A DNA stretch of 64,000 nt, from the NCBI RefSeq assembly GCF_014202275.1, contig NZ_JACHGF010000003.1, positions 496,001 through 560,000 of the forward strand, written 5' to 3'. Positions 51,533-60,240 of this stretch are shown here, in pieces. Made by a program: the position numbers and the translations under genes. The notes under the pieces were generated by a model. The model was not told the origin of the DNA, did no database searches, and saw nothing but the letters and a program-made list of their open reading frames with translations. The stretch is from Rhabdobacter roseus (GTDB lineage: Bacteria > Bacteroidota > Bacteroidia > Cytophagales > Spirosomataceae). The stretch's first letter is position 1. Every line of letters starts with the position of its first letter.

Positions 51533-53854
51533 TCAGGCCCCAAATTTCCACTTCACCCGCAGCGAAATGTTTCGCCCGATCTCATCGGCGTAGTACCGGA
51601 ACCGATTGAGGTAGTCGCGGTAGACCGTGTCAAAAACGTTGTGGACCGTCAAGCCCACTTCCAGGTCGTTTTTTTCTCCCATGGGCAAAGTACCTCCCAG
51701 CTGCACGTTCCAGAGGGCATAGGCCGGGGGCGGCGGGGCAAAGTCGCTGTTGACAGGTACCCGGCGCTGCTCGCCTACCCACAGGTTTCCTACGGACACA
51801 AACAGCTGCTGCCAGCCACCCGCCTGGGGTACTTCGTAGCGGAGCTGATTCTCCCAGCGGTTGGAGGGGATCTGCACCAGGTAGGCGTTGTTGCGTTCGT
51901 CATAGACGCGCAGGTAAGACAGCTTACTGATCCAGGCTAGGCGCGCGGTAGGTTTCCAGTTCAGGGAAGCATCCACACCCCGAAAGCTGGCGTCGGTTTG
52001 GGTATATTGGAAAAAAGGAAAGGCTCCGCGCACGGTCAGGATGGGCTCCGGCTGGGGCTTGAGGTAAATGTACCGGCGGAGGTAGTTGTAGTACGCTCCC
52101 AGTTCTACCGTCAGGCTGGGGCGGCTGTACTGAATACTCCCAATGCTGTTGAACGCCTGCTCGGGGCGCAGGGAGGCATCTCCCCGCTCGTAGGCGGCCG
52201 CGCCGTGATGCACCCCGTCGCTGAAGAGCTCACTCACGTTGGGCGCGCGCCAGGCGGTACCCAGGTTGAGCCGCAGCGACAGGTGATCGCCGAGCGCCCG
52301 CCCGGCCCCCAAGGTACCTGACGCATTGCGGAAAGCAAATACGTCCGTGATTTTTTGACGGTTGACCACGCGGTAGGTAGTTAGGTGGCGGTAGTCGTAG
52401 CGCAGGCCTGCTTCCAGCTCCCAGCCGTTGTGTACCAGCCGCTCGATGGCAAATACCCCCAGGCTCCATTGGTCAAAATTGGGAATCAGCGGACGGCCCT
52501 GCATGAGGTTATACTGGTACAAATTACTGATCCCGATCTGACCGGAAAACTTCTGCGCCAAGGGCTTATGGTCCCAGAGAAACTCGTTGGTAAAGGTAGT
52601 AAGCCGAAAGGAAAGCTCGGGGCGGTTGAGGGCCGCCAGGGAGTCGTTGCGCGGGCGGTGCAGGTCGTACTCGCCCCGCTGGTTGTACTGCCAGGAAGAT
52701 ACCCACTGCAGCCGGTTGCCGTCGGGAAAATGGTAGTGCGCTTCCATCTTGCCCAGGTTGTGGGATACATCCTGAAACGGCCGGTTAATTTCATAGCTGA
52801 AACCCGACTTAATCAGCGGCTCGCCCTGCTCGATGACGTTCAGCAGGTCCGTGACACTCCCAATGTGTGAGCCTGAAAAAACGCCCAGCTGGGTGTCAAA
52901 GCGACTGTAGAACAGATCGACGCCAAAGCCCTGGTGACGATAGCCTGCCGCCAGCGAAAAGTTTTTTTCCTGAATGCCCGTGTTATCCAGGTAGTAGTTG
53001 GGCGTACGCACATTCCCCCCTCGCTTCAAAGTACCCTGCGCCCGCCAGCCCACGCCAGCCCACCCCTTAACACCGCCCTGTAAGGTACCTGAAGTAATAC
53101 CCTGACGGCCGTTGGAAAATCCAACCAGGTTGAGCTCCCCGCTCAGTGGCTTGTCGATGGGAAGCTCCTCGGGCTCAACCAGAATGACGCCCCCCACGGC
53201 ATCGGAGCCGTAGCGCACTCCGGCCGCTCCTTTTACCACGCTGAGCCGGGTAGCCACGAAGGGGTCAATTTCGGGGGCATGTTCTGAGCCCCACTGCTGT
53301 CCCTCCTGCCGCACGCCGTTGTTCATGATGAGCACCCGGTTGCTGTGGAGTCCGTGGATAACCGGCTTGGCGATGGAAGCCCCCGTTTGTAGCGTCGTGA
53401 CGCCCGTGAGGCCTTTCAGGCTTTCGGCCAGGGACTGTCCGCGCGTTTGGGCCAGGTCACTCCCGGAAAGTACCTCCACCGGCATCAGCAAGGGAGCGTC
53501 CGTACGGTGAGCGGTGATTTCAATGTCTTTTAAGTGAATTTCTTCTTCGGCCAGGGAAAAATTCTCCTCGTGCCCCGCACTAAGGTCAATATCTTCCCGA
53601 ATGGACTGGTACCCCACAATGCGGCACTCCAGCTGGTAGTGCCCCGGGCAAAGCCCCGAAAGCTCATAGCGGCCTTTTTCGTCGGAAGTGACGGCTTTGT
53701 TTTGCCCTACTACCAGCACCAGAGCCCCGGGAATGGGCTGCGCCGTGTGCTGGTCGCGAACGACTCCTTTCACAAAGCAGTCGCAGGAAGGTACCTGCGC
53801 CCGGACGGCCAAAGTACCTAGTAAAAAGAGCAAACAAATTTGGATAACACGCAT
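51533..53854 (-). CDS. TonB-dependent receptor, ZnuD-like zinc type
   Basis: 773 residues from ATG 53854, chosen because it starts a signal peptide (MRVIQICLLFLLGTLAVRAQ) while the longer reading adds 32 residues without one. Carboxypeptidase-like domain about 30-110, plug about 125-230 with IHGLHSNRVLIMNNGVRQ and GAAGVRYGSDAVGGVI, then a barrel to the end with a typical aromatic C-terminus. Several His in the plug (QQWGSEHAPEID) recall ZnuD-type zinc receptors. A perfect Fur-family box lies upstream at 53922-53936. Zinc uptake across the outer membrane is inferred. Confidence 0.85.
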   Translation of the reverse strand: MRVIQICLLFLLGTLAVRAQVPSCDCFVKGVVRDQHTAQPIPGALVLVVGQNKAVTSDEKGRYELSGLCPGHYQLECRIVGYQSIREDIDLSAGHEENFSLAEEEIHLKDIEITAHRTDAPLLMPVEVLSGSDLAQTRGQSLAESLKGLTGVTTLQTGASIAKPVIHGLHSNRVLIMNNGVRQEGQQWGSEHAPEIDPFVATRLSVVKGAAGVRYGSDAVGGVILVEPEELPIDKPLSGELNLVGFSNGRQGITSGTLQGGVKGWAGVGWRAQGTLKRGGNVRTPNYYLDNTGIQEKNFSLAAGYRHQGFGVDLFYSRFDTQLGVFSGSHIGSVTDLLNVIEQGEPLIKSGFSYEINRPFQDVSHNLGKMEAHYHFPDGNRLQWVSSWQYNQRGEYDLHRPRNDSLAALNRPELSFRLTTFTNEFLWDHKPLAQKFSGQIGISNLYQYNLMQGRPLIPNFDQWSLGVFAIERLVHNGWELEAGLRYDYRHLTTYRVVNRQKITDVFAFRNASGTLGAGRALGDHLSLRLNLGTAWRAPNVSELFSDGVHHGAAAYERGDASLRPEQAFNSIGSIQYSRPSLTVELGAYYNYLRRYIYLKPQPEPILTVRGAFPFFQYTQTDASFRGVDASLNWKPTARLAWISKLSYLRVYDERNNAYLVQIPSNRWENQLRYEVPQAGGWQQLFVSVGNLWVGEQRRVPVNSDFAPPPPAYALWNVQLGGTLPMGEKNDLEVGLTVHNVFDTVYRDYLNRFRYYADEIGRNISLRVKWKFGA

Positions 53855-53921
53855 ACAAAAAGCCCCAGTGACACCAAAAGAACAAGTACTTTTTGTCACA
53901 TAGTTGCAAAAATACGTTTTA

Positions 53922-53936
53922 TGCAACGCCGTTGCA
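53922..53936. promoter_or_regulatory. Candidate Fur-family operator before the TonB receptor
   Basis: TGCAACGCCGTTGCA, perfect 7-1-7 palindrome. TATTTTTG (complement of 53907-53914) is the matching -7 box, just downstream, so the site covers the -33 region. The divergent 54019 gene has TACCTTTG at 53980-53987. Confidence 0.75.
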
Positions 53937-54018
53937 AACGGTAGCGGCAACTTTTTTCTTCCTGAACACGAAATGATACTACCTTTGTCGCCGGTTTCTA
54001 TCCGTGTTAGCGCCGAGC

Positions 54019-54777
54019 ATGTCTTACCTCCTCTTGATTAAAATTCTTCTGATGCCGCCCCTGATTGCGGGCGTGACGCTGGCGGTGCGTCGCTGGGGAG
54101 CGGGCATTGGTGGCTGGGTGGGCGGCTTTCCGTGGGTAGCGGGGCCCATTTCCTTTTTTATGGCGCTGGAGCAAGGTACTTCTTTTGCCGCCTCGACCAT
54201 CCCTTCGGCGCTGATGGGCTCCATCGGTACGGTATGTTTTGCTTTTGTGTACGCGTCGCTGGCCAGCCGCATGTCCTGGTTGCCTACGGTACTTCTCAGC
54301 TATCTGGCCTATTTTGCCGTCGCTCTGCTATCGCTCCATCACACACCGGCGCTTCCGCTGGCGCTGCTTCTCAACCTGGGGGTACTTTCGGCCTCGCTCT
54401 ATTTTTTTCCCAGGCCGGACTACATTCCCCCCATCATCAAGCAGCCGCGTTTTGACATTCCTCTCCGGATGGCCGTAGCCACTGGCTTTGTGTTGGTGCT
54501 CACGCAGGCGGCGGAGCGGCTAGGACCGGCCTGGAGCGGCTTGCTGACCCCCTTTCCCATCATGACCTCCACGCTGGCGGTATTTACCCACGCCCAGCAG
54601 GGTGCCGGGGCCTCCGCCCGCATTTTGTACGGGCTCATGCTGGCGGGCTACGGTTTTGTGGCTTTTTTGGTGGGGGTGTTCTGGCTGGTACCTGGTATGC
54701 CCGTGGGCTGGGCCTACGGTTTGCTTACGGTAGGTACCATGCTGCTCAACGGCCTGACGCTACGGCTCCTGCGCTAG
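54019..54777 (+). CDS. Polytopic membrane protein of unknown function
   Basis: 252 residues from ATG 54019; a GTG at 54004 is an alternative but the -7 box TACCTTTG (53980-53987) is closer than usual to it. About seven hydrophobic helices with glycine-rich segments, including GAGIGGWVGGFPWVAGP and, later, GLLTPFPIMTSTLAVFTHAQ. The two halves look like an internal repeat (PxxxGP versus TPFPIMTS contexts). The family is not recognised. Its stop overlaps that of the convergent Zn-ADH gene: CTAG at 54774-54777 serves both stops. Confidence 0.6.
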   Translation: MSYLLLIKILLMPPLIAGVTLAVRRWGAGIGGWVGGFPWVAGPISFFMALEQGTSFAASTIPSALMGSIGTVCFAFVYASLASRMSWLPTVLLSYLAYFAVALLSLHHTPALPLALLLNLGVLSASLYFFPRPDYIPPIIKQPRFDIPLRMAVATGFVLVLTQAAERLGPAWSGLLTPFPIMTSTLAVFTHAQQGAGASARILYGLMLAGYGFVAFLVGVFWLVPGMPVGWAYGLLTVGTMLLNGLTLRLLR

Positions 54778-55793
54778 GCTACTTTCACCAGGGCTTTGAT
54801 GACCCCCTGGGCCGGGTCCAGCAGCGAAGGAAAGGTACATGGCAATGTATCGAAATCCAGCTGGTGGGTGATCCAGGGCGTAGTGTCCATGCGCCCGTTT
54901 TCGATGTAATTGATGATGGTCCGGAAGGTATGCGTGGTAGCGTTGCGGCTGGCCAGCAGGGTGAGCTCTTTGCGGTGAAAGGACGGATCATGAAAGCTAA
55001 CCTCGCCCTGAAAAAGCCCCACGTAAACGAGCTTCCCACCCTGGGCGCAGTAGTCGAAGGCTTTCATCATGGAGGCCGGGTTGCCCGTAGCGTCAAAAAC
55101 TACCGTGGGTAAGTACCCCTCGAGCTGGTCCTGTAGGCGGGTGGTCAGGGTTTCGTCGGCCACAAGTACCTCATGTACCCCCATTCTCTCCTGGCAGAAT
55201 CGCAGCCGATCGGCATTTTGGTCCGTCACCAGCAGGCGCGCGCCGCTGATCTTGACAAATTCAATCACCGACAACCCAATGGGCCCCGCCCCAATCACCA
55301 GCACGATGTCCTCGTAGCTCACGGCCGCCCGCTCCACGGCGTGCCCCCCAATGGCGAGCGTTTCCACCAGCGCCAGCTGCTCCTCCTTGAGGCGGTTGGA
55401 AGGGTGCAGCTTACCCGTGGGTAGTTTGAGATACTCGGTCAGACCGCCGTCGGTATGTACGCCAAGTACCTGGAGTTTTTCGCAGCAGTTGGTGAGGCCG
55501 CGGCGACACGCCTGGCACTGGCCGCAGTCCAGGTAGGGCTCCACGGCGCAGCGGTCGCCCACTTTCAGGCCGTACGAATCTCCCTTGATCTCGACCACCT
55601 CCACGGCCAGCTCGTGGCCCAGCACGCGGGGGTAGTTAAAGAAGGGCTGCCGACCCCGAAAAGCGTGCAGATCGGTACCGCACACGCCTACTTTTTTTAT
55701 TTTGACCAGCGCCTCGCCCTCGGTCAGGTCAAGCGCAAAAGGTGTGTCTATGAATTCGAACCGTCCGGGTTCGCGCAGGGAAAGCGTTTTCAA
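54774..55793 (-). CDS. Zinc-binding alcohol dehydrogenase family protein
   Basis: 339 residues. GroES-like domain with C-G-T-D-L-H in VGVCGTDLHAF, GHE in VLGHELAVEV, and four structural-zinc Cys in LDCGQCQACRRGLTNC. Rossmann motif GAGPIG (VIGAGPIGLSV) follows. Members of this MDR group oxidise secondary alcohols in sugar-acid or polyol pathways (sorbitol- or galactonate-like). With the dehydratase and SDRs of this window it may serve sugar catabolism. It overlaps its convergent neighbour by four bases. Confidence 0.9.
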   Translation of the reverse strand: MKTLSLREPGRFEFIDTPFALDLTEGEALVKIKKVGVCGTDLHAFRGRQPFFNYPRVLGHELAVEVVEIKGDSYGLKVGDRCAVEPYLDCGQCQACRRGLTNCCEKLQVLGVHTDGGLTEYLKLPTGKLHPSNRLKEEQLALVETLAIGGHAVERAAVSYEDIVLVIGAGPIGLSVIEFVKISGARLLVTDQNADRLRFCQERMGVHEVLVADETLTTRLQDQLEGYLPTVVFDATGNPASMMKAFDYCAQGGKLVYVGLFQGEVSFHDPSFHRKELTLLASRNATTHTFRTIINYIENGRMDTTPWITHQLDFDTLPCTFPSLLDPAQGVIKALVKVA

Positions 55794-55875
55794 AAGGATT
55801 AAAGCTTGGGTGAAAAATCACCTCAATATACGAATTTTAAAAAACAGCGGCGAACCCGAACGGAATATTCTGCCT

Positions 55876-57714
55876 TTACTCGACCGTTACGGACTTAGCC
55901 AGGTTGCGGGGCTGGTCTACGTTGCGGCCACGCAACACGGCTATGTAGTACGAGAGCAGCTGTAAGGGAATCACCGACAGCAGTGGCGTAAGGACATCGT
56001 GCGTGTTGGGTATTTCAATCACAAAATCCACCATGCCAGGAATCAACGCATCGCCTTCGGTGACGATCGCAATCACCCGCCCCTTGCGGGCTTTTACCTC
56101 CATGATGTTGGAAACAATTTTATCGTAGGAGTTGTCTTTGGTGGCCAGAAACACTACGGGCATGTCTTCGTCGATCAGGGCAATGGGGCCGTGCTTCATC
56201 TCGGCGGCGGGGTACCCTTCGGCGTGGATGTAGGAAATCTCCTTCAGCTTAAGCGCGCCCTCCAGGGCTACGGGGAAGTTGAGTCCCCGCCCCAGGTAGA
56301 TGAAGTTGCGGGAGTAGGTAAAGATCGAGGCGATTTCCCGGATTGGCGCGGCTTTGGCAAGTACCCTTTCCACCTTGCTGGGGATGGTCTCCAGCTCGAT
56401 GAGCAGCTGCCGGTAGAGCTCTTCCGACAAAGTACCCCGCCGCCAGGCCACCGCGATGGCCATCAGCGTGAGCACCGTGACCTGTGCCGTGAAGGCTTTG
56501 GTGCTGGCTACGCCAATCTCCGGCCCGGCGTGGGTATAGGCTCCCGCGTGCGTAGCCCGCGCAATGGACGAGCCCACCACGTTACAAATCCCAAAGATGG
56601 TAGCGCCCTTGGACTTGGCCAGCTCAATGGCCGCCAGGGTATCGGCGGTCTCGCCCGACTGCGAGATGGCGATCACCAGGTCGTTTTCGTTGATGACCGG
56701 ATTGCGGTACCGAAACTCCGAAGCGTACTCTACTTCCACGTTAATCCGGGCCAGCTCTTCAAACAGGTACTCGGCCACCAGCCCGGCGTGCCAGGAGGTA
56801 CCGCAGGCCACCACCACGATGCGGTTGGCGCTAGCCAGCTTGTCGAGGTAGTTGCGCAGGCCCCCCAGCTGCAGGTGCGCTTCGTCGGCTTTCAGTCGTC
56901 CCCTCATGCTGTCGGCGATGGAGCGGGGCTGCTCAAAGATTTCTTTCAGCATGAAGTGCTCGTAGCCGCCTTTCTCAATGGCTTCCAGCTCCATCTCCAG
57001 GGTATGGATGTAAGGTACCTTCTGGACGCTATCCAGGTTTTTGATGCTGAGCTCGTTATTTTTCACCACGGCCATTTCGTAGTCATCCAGGTAGACCACG
57101 TCTTTGGTATATTCAATAATGGGCGACGCATCGGACGCAAAAAAGTACTCATCTTCTCCGATCCCTATCACCAGCGGGCTCCCCTTGCGGGCGGCAATGA
57201 GCTGCCGGGGCTCCTCTTTGGAAAGTACCACGATGGCGTACGCTCCTACTACCTCCTGCAACGCCAGCCGTACGGCCTCTTCCAGGGTCTGCCCCGTTTC
57301 TTGCTGAATATCCTCGATGAAATGGATCAGCACCTCCGAGTCGGTGTCGCTCCGGAACACGTGGCCTTTTTGCTGGAGCTGCTTTTTGATGGAAGCGTAG
57401 TTTTCAATGATGCCATTGTGGATGATCGCCAGGGACCGATCGTTGGAATAGTGCGGGTGCGCATTGACGTCGTTGGGCTCGCCGTGGGTAGCCCAGCGCG
57501 TATGCCCAATCCCAATGGTTGCGGTTAGCTTCCGGCCTCCTACTTCACTTTCCAGGTCAGAGACTTTGCCTTTCTTCTTGTAAATGTTCAATCCGTCGCC
57601 GTTTAGCAAAGCGACTCCCGCGCTGTCGTAGCCCCGGTATTCGAGCCTTTTTAGGCCTTTAATCAGTAATGGATAGGCCTCTTGATGACCTATGTACGCA
57701 ACGATTCCACACAT
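55876..57714 (-). CDS. glmS: Glutamine-fructose-6-phosphate aminotransferase (isomerizing)
   Basis: 612 residues, full length. Starts MCGIVAYIGHQ, with the catalytic Cys2 of the glutaminase. LKRLEYRGYDSAG is the classic N-terminal block, and two SIS domains follow (ISQSGETADTLAAI near the sugar-phosphate site). The C-terminus ends in the DQPRNLAKSVTVE signature. It makes glucosamine-6-phosphate for peptidoglycan and LPS. On the same strand and just after DUF4270, but a terminator lies between, so it should have its own promoter. Confidence 0.96.
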   Translation of the reverse strand: MCGIVAYIGHQEAYPLLIKGLKRLEYRGYDSAGVALLNGDGLNIYKKKGKVSDLESEVGGRKLTATIGIGHTRWATHGEPNDVNAHPHYSNDRSLAIIHNGIIENYASIKKQLQQKGHVFRSDTDSEVLIHFIEDIQQETGQTLEEAVRLALQEVVGAYAIVVLSKEEPRQLIAARKGSPLVIGIGEDEYFFASDASPIIEYTKDVVYLDDYEMAVVKNNELSIKNLDSVQKVPYIHTLEMELEAIEKGGYEHFMLKEIFEQPRSIADSMRGRLKADEAHLQLGGLRNYLDKLASANRIVVVACGTSWHAGLVAEYLFEELARINVEVEYASEFRYRNPVINENDLVIAISQSGETADTLAAIELAKSKGATIFGICNVVGSSIARATHAGAYTHAGPEIGVASTKAFTAQVTVLTLMAIAVAWRRGTLSEELYRQLLIELETIPSKVERVLAKAAPIREIASIFTYSRNFIYLGRGLNFPVALEGALKLKEISYIHAEGYPAAEMKHGPIALIDEDMPVVFLATKDNSYDKIVSNIMEVKARKGRVIAIVTEGDALIPGMVDFVIEIPNTHDVLTPLLSVIPLQLLSYYIAVLRGRNVDQPRNLAKSVTVE

Positions 57715-57796
57715 AGACTTATTAATTAATTTTAATAACTAGCCTTTGTTAAGTACAAATAAAGCCAATTGATTTATCTATGCAAAACCGTATAAA

Positions 57797-57830
57797 AAAA
57801 ACCGGCAGGAAGCGCTTCCTGCCGGTTTTT
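57797..57830 (-). terminator. Palindromic terminator
   Basis: Perfect palindrome of 17+17 bases centred at 57813/57814, flanked by A and T runs, after the DUF4270 stop (57849) and before glmS. Confidence 0.85.
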
Positions 57831-57848
57831 GCACGGGTACGTAATATC

Positions 57849-59294
57849 CTAGTTCTGGGCCACGGTATAAAAAACGATCAGCTTCACGTCTTCCGGCTGG
57901 GTACCTATGGCCAGACGGCTCACGTTGTTGTTCATTTGAGATTCGAAACGGGTACCGTCGGCACCCAGATTACCCGTATATACGGGTGTTACTAAGAAAC
58001 TATTACGTTTTTTGTAACCCGTCAGGATGGCCTGTAGCTGCGTGGTAATAGAAAAATTGTAGTTCTGGAAGCGGGTAGAGTATGTAGCTACCTGCGGGGC
58101 GGGGGTCTCGCTGTAACCCGCTTCATCGGTATTGACGATGAGCTCGTAGCCCAGGCTACTTTTATACTGGCGGTTGGTCGAGTCTGTCTCCAGCAGCACC
58201 AGGTTGAGGGGTAATCCCAATCCTGGCTTCACCAGACTTTGGTCGGGCTTGATTCTGATTTCGGCGCGATTAATAGCCGCAGCTCCGTTTCGGCGTAGCG
58301 TGTGCAGGTACGGAATCTCGATTTTTGTTCGAATACCCAGGGCGTCGTGGACGTAAGTAAGGCCGTTGGTCATGGCCGCCGGAATAGGAGTCAGCGGACG
58401 AATGCCTTCCAGCGGGGTACCCGTGCGGTCAGCCGTAACGCGATTGAACGCCGCCCGATCGGTCCGGGGAGGTGACTGGTTAGTTGCTTCGTAGTTGTAA
58501 TTCGTCAAGATGAAAAACGACCGGGCTGTGGTATCCGTGGAGGAGTTATGGTAGTAGAGCGTTACCCAAACCGAAGCCCCCTGAAACCCTACCACGGCCG
58601 TATTGGAGGCATCCGGAATGAAGGCCAGCCCTTTTAGTGCATTTTGCAGGGTTTCGGTAGTTTGGTTGGAGGTCGTTGCCAGGAGCGTCATCAGCTCCGT
58701 GCCCAGCGTATTGGGTAGCTTCACCCGTAAGATATTATTGCTAACGGGCCTTGCATTGAAACTAGTGGTAGCGAGGGGGGTACTTTCGTAACCTACCGAG
58801 CTGTTATTGTAGTAGCTGGTGGTGCGCGAAAGTACCTCCGTAAGCCGATGCACGGCCATTTTTTGAGCAGGCAACGTATCGCCGTAGGTATACGAATACC
58901 CCATGCGCAGCACCAGGGAGTCATACACGGCCCCGGCCTGGATTTCCTGGGCACCTACCAGCCGGACGGACGTAAAGCTGGAAGCAGTTACTTTCCCTAA
59001 GACGGGGTCCTGGTACTTCCCCATCAAAAATACGTCGGGATTGCCGGTATGCACCGAGTCGGCCAGAACGGTAGAAGTACGGATGGTAAGCGTATCGGTA
59101 TAGAAGGTACCTACGGGAGTAAGCGGAACAACGCCAATATCTTGGGGAGGGTCACAGGCCGCGAGCAGGGCGGCCAATACGACCGCCCCGACGGCAGTAT
59201 ATTTACTAATTAACCAGATCGGTGTACAGATTGTAGTACGCTTCCGAGAAATTTTCGTCTTCTTCAGCAAGTTCAACGCGTTTGGGAGAGTCAT
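57849..59294 (-). CDS. DUF4270 family lipoprotein
   Basis: 481 residues in the longest reading. The lipobox LLAAC is about residue 47, so the N-terminus is unusually long. No ATG lies between the start of the hydrophobic stretch and 59294, which is 89 bases inside the upstream gene; a non-ATG start near the upstream stop (for example an ATT near 59213) is possible. The rest follows DUF4270, a Bacteroidota outer-membrane lipoprotein family usually beside a glycogen synthase-like gene and glmS, as here. Exact function unknown. Confidence 0.8.
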   Translation of the reverse strand: MTLPNALNLLKKTKISRKRTTICTPIWLISKYTAVGAVVLAALLAACDPPQDIGVVPLTPVGTFYTDTLTIRTSTVLADSVHTGNPDVFLMGKYQDPVLGKVTASSFTSVRLVGAQEIQAGAVYDSLVLRMGYSYTYGDTLPAQKMAVHRLTEVLSRTTSYYNNSSVGYESTPLATTSFNARPVSNNILRVKLPNTLGTELMTLLATTSNQTTETLQNALKGLAFIPDASNTAVVGFQGASVWVTLYYHNSSTDTTARSFFILTNYNYEATNQSPPRTDRAAFNRVTADRTGTPLEGIRPLTPIPAAMTNGLTYVHDALGIRTKIEIPYLHTLRRNGAAAINRAEIRIKPDQSLVKPGLGLPLNLVLLETDSTNRQYKSSLGYELIVNTDEAGYSETPAPQVATYSTRFQNYNFSITTQLQAILTGYKKRNSFLVTPVYTGNLGADGTRFESQMNNNVSRLAIGTQPEDVKLIVFYTVAQN

Positions 59295-60012
59295 TAAAAA
59301 TTTGATTTAAGCTATCGCTGCATTTCTCGTCCGCCTTCACCACCGCATCGGCATAGGCACATCCTAGTTTTACAAATCCTTCAAAATCCGCCGTGCGTAG
59401 GTGCGCCAGTGCCTCGTCACTAACGTCCATGGCCTTGGCTTTATTCAGCAGATCGGTGTCAAATTTATAACTGAATGCGTTATTATACACAGTAAATACG
59501 CTTTTTGTGTCTTTAAACATGGGATCATTCCGATAAGTAGTCTTGAGATACATCGGAATGAGCGAGGTCATCCAGTCGTTACAGTGCACTATATCAGGGG
59601 CCCAGCCTAATTTTTTAACCGTTTCCAGCACCCCTTTACAGAAGAAGATGGCGCGCTCGTCATTGTCGTCGTAAAAGTTATTTTGCTTATCAAAAAAAAC
59701 GGATTTGCGGTGAAAATAGTCTTCGTTATCTATGAAATAAACCTGGAGCTTGGCATTAGGGATGGAAGCGACTTTGATGATCAATGGTTTTTCTTCCTCG
59801 CCTACGGTAATATTGATTCCGGAAAGGCGTACAACTTCATGGAGACGGTTTTTGCGTTCGTTAATGAGGCCAAAACGGGGTACCAGGATTCTGATTTCGG
59901 CACCGCGCTCTTGCATGGCCTGGGGGAGTCTTCTTACGTAATCGGCAACATCAGTAGTTTGGAGGAAGGGATTGATTTCACTAGCTACATACAGAATGCG
60001 TAGTTTGTCCAT
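59206..60012 (-). CDS. Short glycogen/starch synthase-like protein (N-terminal domain only)
   Basis: 268 residues from ATG 60012, the start of LRILYVASEINPFLQTTDVADY; upstream codons do not look coding. It covers only the N-terminal Rossmann half of a GT5 glycogen synthase (about 470 residues in full enzymes): IVHCNDWMTSLIP is the conserved H/D block. The C-terminal nucleotide-binding half is missing, so normal glycogen synthesis is unlikely. Short versions are common in Cytophagales next to panC, DUF4270 and glmS, so this is a stable family rather than a broken gene. It is divergent from panC. Confidence 0.82.
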   Translation of the reverse strand: MDKLRILYVASEINPFLQTTDVADYVRRLPQAMQERGAEIRILVPRFGLINERKNRLHEVVRLSGINITVGEEEKPLIIKVASIPNAKLQVYFIDNEDYFHRKSVFFDKQNNFYDDNDERAIFFCKGVLETVKKLGWAPDIVHCNDWMTSLIPMYLKTTYRNDPMFKDTKSVFTVYNNAFSYKFDTDLLNKAKAMDVSDEALAHLRTADFEGFVKLGCAYADAVVKADEKCSDSLNQIFNDSPKRVELAEEDENFSEAYYNLYTDLVN

Positions 60013-60240
60013 AAAAATAAAGGCTGTTTGTGACAAAAAAAGATTTGCAAAATTATACAAAAAAAAACCGATATTCAATGATATATCCGAACATATTGTA
60101 ATATTGCACGCAGTTTGGCCCATTCTATGCTTTCTAATTTCACTTGCTGCTGTTTTGTTGCCAAAACAAGTTCTATTTTCTGTACATCGGTCCGTCGTGG
60201 CCATTCTCCACAAGTACCTTCTGAACCTATCTGGTAGTTT

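Noticed and set aside
55999-57528. 509-codon open frame antisense to glmS
   Set aside because: Long antisense frames arise from the GC-rich codon pattern; its product is rich in His, Gly and Val with no known fold, and glmS is beyond doubt.
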